From: an uncultured Lachnospiraceae bacterium
GTDB lineage: Bacteria > Bacillota > Clostridia > Lachnospirales > Lachnospiraceae
Length of the DNA: 64,000 bases
Assembly (NCBI GenBank): GCA_910579395.1
Contig: CAJTUC010000023.1
Location: 1 to 64,000 of the forward strand
Direction of reading: 5' to 3'
Under the pieces are notes generated by a model, which was given only the letters and a program-made list of their open reading frames with translations, was not told where the DNA came from and did no database searches. How positions within the stretch are numbered: the first letter of the stretch is position 1; every line of letters starts with the position of its first letter. Below, piece by piece: positions 7,768-15,613 of the stretch. A program made the translations under genes and the position numbers.

Positions 7768-10527
7768 TCACCCTTTGGCATCATACCACGTCATCCCCGT
7801 ATGCAAATCAATCTCCAGCGCAACAGACAATTTCGCCGCAGCCTGCATCTCTTCCGACAAAATACGTCTTACCTGTTCTTCTTCCGGCGCATAAACTTCA
7901 ATCAGCAGTTCATCATGCACCTGTAAGATCAGACGGGAACGCAGCTTTTCTTTCCGCAGTCTCGCCCATACATGAATCATGGCAAGCTTGATGATATCCG
8001 CGGCGGTTCCCTGTATCGGGGAGTTCATTGCCACACGTTCTCCGAAAGAACGCTGCATAAAATTGCTGGATGACAGTTCCGGTATCGGCCTTCTTCTTCC
8101 GAACATCGTCTTGACATAACCGTAGGCCTTCGCATCTTCCACCAACTTATCCAGAAAAATCTTGATTCCCGGATACGTCGCAAAATACTGTTCAATATAT
8201 TCCGCAGCCTCTTTTCGGGAAATGCTCAAATCCTGACTCAGTCCGAAAGAGCTGATGCCGTATACGATACCGAAATTGACCGCCTTGGCATTTCTTCTCT
8301 GCAAATCCGTTACTTCTTCAAAAGGCGTATGGAATACTTTAGAAGCCGTAATCCTATGAATATCCTGATCCATCTGATAAGCCTCTATCAGCTGCTTATC
8401 ATCGGACATATGCGCGAGTACACGCAGTTCAATCTGAGAATAATCCGCATCCATGAACAGACAGCCGTCCGCCGGTACAAATACCTTCCGGATTCTCCTG
8501 CCAAGTTCCATACGAATCGGAATATTCTGCAGATTCGGTTCCGTGGAACTGATTCTCCCTGTCGCCGTAATAGTCTGGTTAAAAGTAGAATGAATGCGGC
8601 TTCCTTCATCAATATAAACGGCAAGCCCGTCCGCATAAGTCGATTTTAATTTCGCCAGTCCCCGATATTCCAGAATGTCCGCGATAATCGGATGGTCGGG
8701 CGCCAGCTTTTCCAAAATATCCGCCGCCGTCGAATACCCTGTTTTCGTCTTTTTCCCACCGGGAATACCCATCTTTTCAAAAAGGACTTCACCCAGCTGT
8801 TTCGGCGAATTGATGTTGAATTTCACGCCGGCCTGTTCACAGACAGACTGTTCAAGTTCCGCGATCCGTCCTGTCAACGCCTCACCGTAAGCCTTCAATT
8901 CATCCGGCCGGACCATGATGCCGGATAGTTCCATCTCATACAGAACCTTCGTCAAGGGCATCTCTATTTCATACAACAGTTCGAGCATTCCCTGCTCTTT
9001 TAGTTTCTTTCCCAGTTCTCCCGCCGCCATCAGGCAGGTATATGCCTGAAAACAGGCAAATTCTATCAATTCTTCCGGTTTTTCCTCCATTGTCTGTCGG
9101 TAAGAGTTTTTGCCACAGACCTGTTTTCTGTCCGGAATCACCAGACCGAGATGCTCGCCTGCGATGGATTCCGTATCATAATCGTTTTTGAGCGGATTCA
9201 ACAGATACGCCGCCAGAAGAATATCGAAATATTTCTTCTTCCGATAGGCAGCCAATCCGTCCACACCGACGGTTTCTTCCGCCTCGCCCTGTTCTATCAT
9301 ATCGTAAATCTGCTTGATATTGCAGACGTTAAGTTTACATAATTCATTTTTATTCAAATCGCTCAGTTTCCCGGCAAGATACTGCTTTGTAATAAACCCC
9401 TGACAGGGAATAAAATAGATTTCCTTTTCCGAAAACGCAAGGGCAATTCCCGCACATGCTTCATCATCTCTGCCGTCCCGTAATACGGAAAGGCCAAGTT
9501 CACAGCCCGCTTCCATTTCTCCACTGCCATTACCGGTTTCTCCGGCATCCATTTCCGGCATATCGCACCGCCTCAATGCCTGTGCGAATACCGCTTCTAT
9601 TTCCGTCAAATCCGTCAACGTCTTGAAATACTCTGTCTGGCTGTTCGTTAAAACGGCATCCTTTTCAAAACGCGATAACAGATTCTTAAATTCAAGTTGT
9701 TTACATAATACATATGCCTCTTCCGTATAAAAATTACCGATTCTGGCCTTTTCAAAGGAAAAGTCAATATCGCTGTCCACCTTGATTGTCGCCAGCACCT
9801 TGCTCAGATTGGCAAGTTCTTTGTTATTCGTAAGAGACTCTCTTATCGATTTTTTGGTAATGTTATCCAGATTATCATAGATATTCTCCAAAGAACCAAA
9901 CTGCCGCATCAGCTCCGTAGCGGTCTTTTCCCCGACCTTAGGCACACCCGGAATATTATCCGCCGTATCGCCCATCAGTGCTTTTAAGTCAATGAACTGC
10001 TTCGGCGTGACCTGATAGCGTTCTTTCACGTCTCTGGCATAATAATTCTCCACTTCCGTTCTGCCGCCTTTGGTCTTGGGAATGCGAATCATGATATGCT
10101 CCGACGCAATCTGCAAAAGGTCTCTATCTCCGGAAACAAGGGCTACTTCCATTCCCTCCCTTTCGGCCTGCACCGCCAGCGTACCGAGAATGTCATCCGC
10201 TTCCAGCCCGGCCTGCTCGACGATACAGATTCCCATTGCCTGAAGCATCTGTTTCATCACCGGAACCTGCTCCCGCAGTTCTTCCGGCATCGGTTTTCTC
10301 GTTCCTTTATATTCCTGATAGATTTCATGCCGAAAAGTGGGAGCATGAACATCGAACGCCACGGTCAGATAATCCGGTGCCTCCTCTTCCAGAATCTTGA
10401 ACATAATATTCAGAAAACCGTGTATCGCATTCGTATGAAACCCCTGACTGTTCGTCAGGTCAGGCACTCCGTAAAAAGCTCTGTTCAAAATACTGTGCCC
10501 ATCTATTAAAACCAGTTTCTGACTCAT
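7768..10527 (-). CDS. polA: DNA polymerase I
   Basis: A protein of about 919 residues with all the polymerase I parts. The 5'-3' nuclease domain spans about 1-290 (DGHSILNRAF, VSGDRDLLQIA, DNIPGVPKVGEKTA). A middle 3'-5' exonuclease-like domain spans about 300-540. The polymerase domain carries motif A DYSQIELRVLAH, motif B RRNAKAVNFGIVYG and motif C QVHDELLIE. The middle domain lacks the DxE of exonuclease motif I, so proofreading is probably absent, as in Bacillus Pol I. The ATG at 10527 matches the family start; a frame-linked ATG 12 bases upstream belongs to the recurring start-site sequence GAGAAAGGCATGGTTATT. Confidence 0.96.
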   Translation of the reverse strand: MSQKLVLIDGHSILNRAFYGVPDLTNSQGFHTNAIHGFLNIMFKILEEEAPDYLTVAFDVHAPTFRHEIYQEYKGTRKPMPEELREQVPVMKQMLQAMGICIVEQAGLEADDILGTLAVQAEREGMEVALVSGDRDLLQIASEHIMIRIPKTKGGRTEVENYYARDVKERYQVTPKQFIDLKALMGDTADNIPGVPKVGEKTATELMRQFGSLENIYDNLDNITKKSIRESLTNNKELANLSKVLATIKVDSDIDFSFEKARIGNFYTEEAYVLCKQLEFKNLLSRFEKDAVLTNSQTEYFKTLTDLTEIEAVFAQALRRCDMPEMDAGETGNGSGEMEAGCELGLSVLRDGRDDEACAGIALAFSEKEIYFIPCQGFITKQYLAGKLSDLNKNELCKLNVCNIKQIYDMIEQGEAEETVGVDGLAAYRKKKYFDILLAAYLLNPLKNDYDTESIAGEHLGLVIPDRKQVCGKNSYRQTMEEKPEELIEFACFQAYTCLMAAGELGKKLKEQGMLELLYEIEMPLTKVLYEMELSGIMVRPDELKAYGEALTGRIAELEQSVCEQAGVKFNINSPKQLGEVLFEKMGIPGGKKTKTGYSTAADILEKLAPDHPIIADILEYRGLAKLKSTYADGLAVYIDEGSRIHSTFNQTITATGRISSTEPNLQNIPIRMELGRRIRKVFVPADGCLFMDADYSQIELRVLAHMSDDKQLIEAYQMDQDIHRITASKVFHTPFEEVTDLQRRNAKAVNFGIVYGISSFGLSQDLSISRKEAAEYIEQYFATYPGIKIFLDKLVEDAKAYGYVKTMFGRRRPIPELSSSNFMQRSFGERVAMNSPIQGTAADIIKLAMIHVWARLRKEKLRSRLILQVHDELLIEVYAPEEEQVRRILSEEMQAAAKLSVALEIDLHTGMTWYDAKG

Positions 10528-10530
10528 ATC

Positions 10531-10550
10531 AATAACCATGCCTTTCTCTC
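10531..10550 (-). promoter_or_regulatory. Recurring start-site sequence at polA
   Basis: The minus strand reads GAGAAAGGCATGGTTATT immediately before GATATG, the polA start. The same sequence precedes the Bce-type kinase (61795-61814), and close variants precede the chemoreceptor, glyQS, the sigma-like gene and the rhomboid-like gene. Confidence 0.6.
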
Positions 10551-10569
10551 AATCCGGACTTTCCTTTTT

Positions 10570-10893
10570 TCAAAATTTAAATACAATGATAAGCGCAATC
10601 AGAATTGCCGCCCCCACCGCCACTTCCAGACAAAGCAGGGTCTGCAGCAGTATCTGCCGCACCTTTATCTGATGTCTTGCATCCAGAAGGCGCGTCGCCA
10701 GAGCCTTCTGCAAATTAAAATTATTGCCCGCTTCCAGCCTTTCCAGACCTTCTGCCACCAGAAACTGAATGGAAAGTTCTTCCATGCACTCCGGGCATCC
10801 ATCGATATGTTCTATGAATTGTTTTAATGCTTTAATATCCAGTTCATCCTGTAAAAAGACCGGAATCATTTTTTCTTCTTCTTTGCAATCCAC
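10570..10893 (-). CDS. Membrane-anchored zinc-finger anti-sigma-like protein
   Basis: A 107-residue protein with an N-terminal HxxxCxxC motif (HIDGCPEC, about residues 29-36) of the ZAS/zf-HC2 anti-sigma class. One strongly hydrophobic helix lies near the C terminus (LEVAVGAAILIALIIVF, about 88-105). This layout suggests a cytosolic zinc domain tethered to the membrane. No ECF sigma gene lies beside it; polA starts 43 bases downstream, and a strong promoter lies upstream at 10951-10979. The ZAS motif is visible; binding to a sigma factor is inference. Confidence 0.65.
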   Translation of the reverse strand: MDCKEEEKMIPVFLQDELDIKALKQFIEHIDGCPECMEELSIQFLVAEGLERLEAGNNFNLQKALATRLLDARHQIKVRQILLQTLLCLEVAVGAAILIALIIVFKF

Positions 10894-10950
10894 ATTAGCC
10901 CCTCATTCTTACGCAGTCTGCGAACTTTGGAATAGAAACCATACAGTTTT

Positions 10951-10979
10951 ATTATATACCATAATGGCGGGCTTTGCAA
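10951..10979 (-). promoter_or_regulatory. Strong promoter for the anti-sigma-like/polA/coaE series
   Basis: On the minus strand TTGCAA (10974-10979) and a perfect TATAAT (10951-10956) are 17 bases apart, about 60 bases before the start codon at 10893. It may drive the whole series down to the MBL hydrolase, since no terminator is seen until past 3997. Confidence 0.75.
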
Positions 10980-11052
10980 AGACTATGGAAAAGAAAACTA
11001 CATAACTGAACTGTTACAAAGAAAATCTACAAAACCCACATAAAATAAGAGC

Positions 11053-11090
11053 ATAAAAATACGGACGTAAGCTGTCATGCACTTACGCCC
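11053..11090 (-). terminator. Terminator after the small orphan gene
   Basis: A 9-bp stem (11063-11071/11082-11090, one G-T pair in the minus-strand RNA) is followed by an A/T-rich run with TTTTTA, 20 bases after the stop codon at 11110. Confidence 0.6.
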
Positions 11091-11109
11091 TGGTCTTTTT
11101 GCCGCTCCG

Positions 11110-11301
11110 TTATTCTTTGATTTCATCAATATCTGTAAGATTTACGCCCAAAACATTTAATAAAGCTTTTAAGGAAATATACTTTTTTTTCAGCTTAGCA
11201 TACGTTTCCGTTGCATTTTCCTTTCTGGCTATTGTCATATATTCTTGAATTTCTCTAAAATCATCTATTGTAGTTTTAGCGATTTCTGCATTGTTCGGCA
11301 T
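11110..11301 (-). CDS. Small orphan protein, paralogue of the 36.0 kb gene
   Basis: A 63-residue, highly charged, mostly helical protein with no signal peptide or cysteine. It shares its length and the pattern (F..(L/I)Q.YM ... YV/IxLKAxLxxxGVNxT..D..K) with the 61-residue product at 36037-36222. The gene has its own promoter (11348-11376), a perfect-looking GGGAGGTGATTAA-ATG ribosome binding site and its own terminator, so it is a real expressed unit. It lies just beyond the 3' end of tRNA-Leu, a common insertion position for mobile DNA. The function is unknown. Confidence 0.72.
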   Translation of the reverse strand: MPNNAEIAKTTIDDFREIQEYMTIARKENATETYAKLKKKYISLKALLNVLGVNLTDIDEIKE

Positions 11302-11347
11302 TTAATCACCTCCCGATCATAGAAACAACCGTTGCTTAACTATAATC

Positions 11348-11376
11348 AGTATACCATAATCCGAACACAAAGTCTA
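11348..11376 (-). promoter_or_regulatory. Promoter of the small orphan gene
   Basis: TAGACT (11371-11376) and TATACT (11348-11353) are 17 bases apart on the minus strand, with an extended -10 TGG immediately before TATACT. The start codon lies about 47 bases downstream. Confidence 0.6.
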
Positions 11377-11392
11377 TTATAATCAGAAAAGA

Positions 11393-11411
11393 AAATTCCA
11401 AACGGAAATTT
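11393..11411 (-). terminator. Second hairpin downstream of tRNA-Leu
   Basis: The minus strand reads AAATTTCC-GTTT-GGAATTT followed by TCTTTTCT. It is a weaker backup terminator after the stronger one at 11436-11472. Confidence 0.4.
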
Positions 11412-11435
11412 ACAAACAAGATTATTTTTGCAATA

Positions 11436-11472
11436 TAAAAATCTGAAAACTCTACTATCAGAATTTTCAGAC
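11436..11472 (-). terminator. tRNA-Leu terminator
   Basis: The minus strand has an 8-bp stem TCTGAAAA/TTTTCAGA (11464-11471 and 11442-11449) followed directly by TTTTTAT. It starts 12 bases after the tRNA 3' end. Confidence 0.7.
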
Positions 11473-11482
11473 TTTCCGTCAA

Positions 11483-11565
11483 TGCTGGTGGTGGGACTTG
11501 AACCCACACGCGGTTGCCCGCAACAGATTTTGAGTCTGCCTCGTCTGCCATTCCGACACACCAGC
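11483..11565 (-). tRNA. tRNA-Leu (anticodon CAA)
   Basis: An 83-base cloverleaf. The acceptor stem GCTGGTG pairs with CACCAGC, with discriminator A. The anticodon stem GCAGA/TCTGT encloses loop CTCAAAA, giving anticodon CAA for UUG codons. A long variable arm (TGCGGGCAACCGCG) marks a class II tRNA, and the T arm contains GGTTCAAGTCC. CCA is not encoded. It has its own promoter and terminator. Confidence 0.96.
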
Positions 11566-11584
11566 ATTCCAATAACCGAAATAT

Positions 11585-11613
11585 ATGATATCATAACTGC
11601 AGTTGATTGGCAA
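11585..11613 (-). promoter_or_regulatory. tRNA-Leu promoter
   Basis: TTGCCA (11608-11613) and TATCAT (11585-11590) on the minus strand are 17 bases apart, placing transcription start about 10 bases before the tRNA 5' end. Confidence 0.65.
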
Positions 11614-11643
11614 GCTATTCTTTAGAAAATTTTTCTGAAGAAG

Positions 11644-12915
11644 TTACCCAAAAATCTTCTCAAAAACCTCAAAACAATCTAACGTCGCAAAATAATCCTT
11701 CGGCGTCTCCGCTCTTCTGATCAACTGCACGCTACCCTCCTCTTTCAAAAGCAATTCCGCGGAGCGCAGTTTTCCGTTATAATTATAGCCCATCGCATGA
11801 CCGTGCGCGCCCGTATCGTGGATGACGAGATAATCTCCTTTTTCGATTTCCGGCAGCATTCTGTCAATTGCGAATTTATCGTTATTTTCACACAGGGAAC
11901 CCGTCACATCGTATTGATGGCCGCAGGGATGGTCTTCCTTGCCGAGTACCGTGATATGATGATATGCACCGTACATGGCAGGACGCATCAGATTGACCGC
12001 ACAGGCATCCACGCCGATATATTCTTTATGAGTGTGCTTCTCATGAATCGCCTGTGTAACGAGCGCTCCGTATGGCCCCATCATGAAACGGCCCATCTCG
12101 GTATAGATTGCAACGTCTCCCATACCCGCCGGAACAAGGATTTCTTCATATACTTTCCGCACGCCTTCCCCGATGACTCTGATATCATTCGGCTCCTGCT
12201 CCGGCGTATAAGGAATGCCGACGCCGCCCGAAAGATTGATAAAGGAAACGCTGACGCCAGTCTCTTCTTTCAGCTTTACGGCCAGTTCAAAAAGCTGCCC
12301 GGCAAGCTGTGGATAATATTCGTTCGTCACCGTGTTGCTCGCGAGAAAAGCATGAATACCGAAACGCTTTACGCCTTTTTCCTTTAAAATGCGGAATCCT
12401 TCGAATAACTGCTCCGTCGTAAAACCGTATTTGGAATCTCCCGGATTGTCCATGATGCCGTTGCTCATCTGAAACACGCCGCCCGGATTGTAACGGCAGC
12501 TCATCGTTTCGGGAAGTTTCCCCAGAATTTTTTCCAGAAAAGCAATATGCGTGATGTCATCCAGATTGATGATCGCACCGATTTTTGCCGCATATTCATA
12601 GTCTTCCTGCGGTGTATCGTTGGAAGAGAACATCACATCTTCCCCGTTAATACCAAGCGCATTGCTCAGCATCAGCTCTGTCAGGGAAGAACAGTCGCAG
12701 CCACAGCCATATTCATGCAGAATATCGATCAAAAAGGGATTCGGCGTCGCTTTTACCGCAAAATACTCTTTAAAGCCTTTATTCCATGCAAATGCCTCTT
12801 TTACGGCCTTTGCATTCTCCCGAATGCCCTTCTCGTCATAAATATGAAAAGGGGTGGGATAAGTTTTCGTAATCTCTTCTATTTTCTCTTTTGTCACAAA
12901 CGGTACTTTTTTCAT
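11644..12915 (-). CDS. lysA: Diaminopimelate decarboxylase
   Basis: A 423-residue PLP enzyme of the fold-III (alanine racemase-like) decarboxylases. The PLP lysine is in YFAVKATPNP (about 52-55). The glycine-rich phosphate loop is in NLSGGVGIPY, and the Cys-containing C-terminal active-site region is around VTGSLCENND. It decarboxylates meso-diaminopimelate to lysine. Related arginine and ornithine decarboxylases exist in this superfamily, but the size and HIYDEKGIREN opening fit LysA. It has its own promoter (13021-13050) and a leader of about 100 bases that lacks recognisable lysine-riboswitch features. AAAGGAG precedes the start. Confidence 0.85.
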   Translation of the reverse strand: MKKVPFVTKEKIEEITKTYPTPFHIYDEKGIRENAKAVKEAFAWNKGFKEYFAVKATPNPFLIDILHEYGCGCDCSSLTELMLSNALGINGEDVMFSSNDTPQEDYEYAAKIGAIINLDDITHIAFLEKILGKLPETMSCRYNPGGVFQMSNGIMDNPGDSKYGFTTEQLFEGFRILKEKGVKRFGIHAFLASNTVTNEYYPQLAGQLFELAVKLKEETGVSVSFINLSGGVGIPYTPEQEPNDIRVIGEGVRKVYEEILVPAGMGDVAIYTEMGRFMMGPYGALVTQAIHEKHTHKEYIGVDACAVNLMRPAMYGAYHHITVLGKEDHPCGHQYDVTGSLCENNDKFAIDRMLPEIEKGDYLVIHDTGAHGHAMGYNYNGKLRSAELLLKEEGSVQLIRRAETPKDYFATLDCFEVFEKIFG

Positions 12916-13020
12916 TTGTAAGACCGCTCCTTTCTGAAATCTTTTTCATTGCCCGAGCGCTGTCTGGCCCGTTTTATTCTCTCGTCGAGACCAGCATAGT
13001 CTCATTCAGCCTGCGGTCCT

Positions 13021-13050
13021 ATTTTATCACCATACCGTTTTATCTGTAAA
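13021..13050 (-). promoter_or_regulatory. lysA promoter and leader
   Basis: TTTACA (13045-13050) and TAAAAT (13021-13026) are 18 bases apart with an extended -10 TGA. The transcribed leader (12916 to about 13013) contains one small hairpin, GAGAC/GTCTC; no lysine riboswitch or T-box motif is visible. Confidence 0.6.
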
Positions 13051-13104
13051 TATGATAATTAGAATCTCAGTAATTCAATTATTTGATTATTCCGATTATC
13101 CGCA

Positions 13105-13782
13105 TCAGATATTTTCAATCTGCCAGTCAATCGGCTCTGCTCCGTTAGCCTTTAAAAATTCATTGGCCTGACTGAAATGCTTACAGCCGAAAAAGCCGCG
13201 GTACGCAGACAGCGGACTCGGATGCGGGGCTTTCAGAATCAGATGCTTCGGATTGGTCAGCATGGGAATCTTGCTCTGTGCCGGCCGCCCCCATAACAGG
13301 TACACAATCGGCCGTTCCTGTGCGTTCACGGCATGGATGACCGCATCCGTAAACTCTTCCCACCCTTTTCCCTGATGGGAATTGGCTTGATGGGCCCGAA
13401 CGGTCAGGACGGTATTCAGAAGCAGAACGCCCTGATCCGCCCATTTTTTCAAATAACCGTTATTCGGTATATAACAGCCCAGATCGTCATGCAGTTCCTG
13501 ATAAATATTCTGCAGAGAAGGCGGTATATCCTTCTGATCGGGCAATACGGAGAAGCTCATGCCATGTGCCTGATGTTCGTTATGATAAGGGTCCTGGCCA
13601 AGCAAAAGCACTTTAACATCGCTCAGCGGCGTAAAATGAAAAGCATTGAAAATATCATCTGCCGGCGGATAAACTACCACTTTGCTATACTCTTCCCGTA
13701 TGAACTGATAAAGCTGTTTATAATACGGCTTCCGAAATTCCGCTCCTAACGCTTCCGCCCAGTCATTACTCAACATCGCCAT
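13105..13782 (-). CDS. ung: Uracil-DNA glycosylase
   Basis: A 225-residue family 1 UDG with the water-activating motif GQDPYHNEHQAHGMSFSV, the uracil-binding Asn in LLNTVLTVR, and the minor-groove loop HPSPLSAYRGFFGCKHFS. It removes uracil from DNA to start base excision repair. The start chosen (13782, MAMLSNDW) gives the family's usual length and lies about 10 bases after AGAAGGGAG; a longer in-frame reading from 13824 runs through the ribosome binding site and is unlikely. Confidence 0.94.
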   Translation of the reverse strand: MAMLSNDWAEALGAEFRKPYYKQLYQFIREEYSKVVVYPPADDIFNAFHFTPLSDVKVLLLGQDPYHNEHQAHGMSFSVLPDQKDIPPSLQNIYQELHDDLGCYIPNNGYLKKWADQGVLLLNTVLTVRAHQANSHQGKGWEEFTDAVIHAVNAQERPIVYLLWGRPAQSKIPMLTNPKHLILKAPHPSPLSAYRGFFGCKHFSQANEFLKANGAEPIDWQIENI

Positions 13783-13852
13783 GCGCCATATGCTCCCTTC
13801 TCTTTCGTCAATTCTTTCTATCAATCATGCTTTTATTCCGTCTGCGATATAC

Positions 13853-15511
13853 CTATCTCCTGTTCCTTATCCGGAACATGCCGATCATATTCCGGAGCAG
13901 GCCTGCCTGCGAACTGAGCTGCTGGCTTGTCGCCGCACTTTCCTCCGCCGTTGCCGAATTGGTCTGTACCACATTGGAAATCTGATTGATCTGTTCTCTG
14001 ATTTCAAAAACGGAGTCTGCCTGTGCGCGTGCCGCCTCTGCAATCATGTTCGTTGTCTCAACAACTTCGTTTGCACCGGAAACAACCGTAACCAACTGTT
14101 CCGCCGTTTCACTGGCAATCCTTGTTCCCTCTTTCACCGCTTCAATAGAACGTTCTATCAGATTTGCCGTTGACTTGGAAGCTTCGGAACTTCTGCCCGC
14201 CAGCTCCCGTACTTCCTCCGCTACGACCGCAAAGCCTTTTCCGACCTCTCCTGCCCTGGCTGCTTCCACCGCCGCATTCAATGCGAGAATGTTTGTCTGG
14301 GAAGAAATGTTTTCAATCGTCTTAATAATCTTTCCGATCTCATTGGAGCGCGCATCGATTGCTTCCATCGCCGCGATCATTTCCTGCATCTTCTGGTTGC
14401 TTTCCATCAGCTGTGCGCCGACAGCTTCCACCTTCTGGCTGGCCTGCACGGCATTCTCAGCCGTTCTTCCCACCTGCTCGGAAATCTGCCGGATATTGCT
14501 GTCCAGTTCTTCTACGGCGCTCGCCTGTTCCACCGCGCCCTGGCTCAATGCCTGCGCACCAATCGACATCTGCTCGGAACCGTTCGATACATGATCGGAA
14601 CTTTCTACGATCTGTGACATCGTATCGTTCAATTTATCGAGAATATTATCGAGAGATTCTTTAATAGATGCAAAATCTCCCACATAAGTCTGCTCGGTCG
14701 CCAAAGTCAGATCACCCTGTGCGATTGATTCCAACACCGCTGAAATCTCGCCTATGTATCCTTTTAGACGTATAATTGTTTTTTCAAAAGTCTCCGCCAG
14801 AAAGCCAATCTCATTATTGGAGTGAATATCAATTTTTACATTCTGCCTGCTGTCCAGCCCAAGTTCTCCCCGTTCCATCGTCTGCGCCAATACCGTCAGC
14901 TTCGATAACGGACTGGATACAACGCCTCTGATATAAGCCGCCAACAGCAGAACACAAATAATGACCATAGCGCCGCCAAGCACACAGGTCGTTCCAACCG
15001 TTGACGTAACCTGTTCATTTGCCTGGGAAATAGAGATTCCGGAAAAAATCAGTCCGTTGATTTTTCCGTCTTCTCCTTTGGTCGGTACATAGGAACAAAG
15101 ATGGTCAACGCCCAGAATCTGGGCATTTCCCACATAAGATTCTCCTTTTACCAGCACGATATCGTTCAACTCCGCTGAAAGTTTCGTTCCGACCGCCCGC
15201 TTTCCATCCTGTAGAATCGTCGTGTACGCGCGTTCATCTCCATGAAAAATCGTAAATTCACATCCCGTTTCCTGTTTCAGATCATCCAGTAGCTGTGTCA
15301 TATCTTCCGGTCCGCTATACTTTTCCAGCTCATATGCTAAAATATTCGTTCCGGTCACACACTGCTCCCTCAGTGTATTCAATGTCAGTCTGTAAAACAT
15401 ATAAACACACTGTGCAACTGTCAATGCAATGCCGACGATCATCATGCACGCCACCATCACATTCAATCTCCTTCCAAGATGCCTCATCTTTCTTCCATTT
15501 CCGGTTTCCAT
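13853..15511 (-). CDS. Methyl-accepting chemotaxis protein
   Basis: A protein of about 552 residues. A first membrane helix (about 16-36) is followed by an extracellular single-Cache-like sensor (about 37-185), a second helix (about 188-208), a HAMP domain (about 210-270) and a C-terminal signalling domain. The signalling hairpin tip is close to EARAGEVGKGFAVVAEEVR, the kinase-contact signature. It should relay a ligand signal to CheA/CheW; no che or fla genes are in the window. The ATG at 15511 is preferred; a GTG 12 bases upstream belongs to the recurring start-site sequence (here AGAGAAAGGCGTGGTTATT). Confidence 0.9.
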   Translation of the reverse strand: METGNGRKMRHLGRRLNVMVACMMIVGIALTVAQCVYMFYRLTLNTLREQCVTGTNILAYELEKYSGPEDMTQLLDDLKQETGCEFTIFHGDERAYTTILQDGKRAVGTKLSAELNDIVLVKGESYVGNAQILGVDHLCSYVPTKGEDGKINGLIFSGISISQANEQVTSTVGTTCVLGGAMVIICVLLLAAYIRGVVSSPLSKLTVLAQTMERGELGLDSRQNVKIDIHSNNEIGFLAETFEKTIIRLKGYIGEISAVLESIAQGDLTLATEQTYVGDFASIKESLDNILDKLNDTMSQIVESSDHVSNGSEQMSIGAQALSQGAVEQASAVEELDSNIRQISEQVGRTAENAVQASQKVEAVGAQLMESNQKMQEMIAAMEAIDARSNEIGKIIKTIENISSQTNILALNAAVEAARAGEVGKGFAVVAEEVRELAGRSSEASKSTANLIERSIEAVKEGTRIASETAEQLVTVVSGANEVVETTNMIAEAARAQADSVFEIREQINQISNVVQTNSATAEESAATSQQLSSQAGLLRNMIGMFRIRNRR

Positions 15512-15613
15512 TTCAATAACCACGCCTTTCTCTTAGTTTTTCATATTTGGGCCTTTATGGCACATCTCTTCATTATTCTGTTTTCATGTATTTTCAGCTC
15601 AGTCTACAACACT

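Noticed and set aside
12916..13020. Lysine riboswitch or T-box before lysA
   Set aside because: The leader is only about 100 bases with one small hairpin; no lysine-riboswitch core or T-box sequence is visible.
13783..13824. N-terminal extension of ung to 13824
   Set aside because: It would be translated through the AGAAGGGAG ribosome binding site and gives a length unusual for family 1 UDG; the start at 13782 gives the expected 225 residues.
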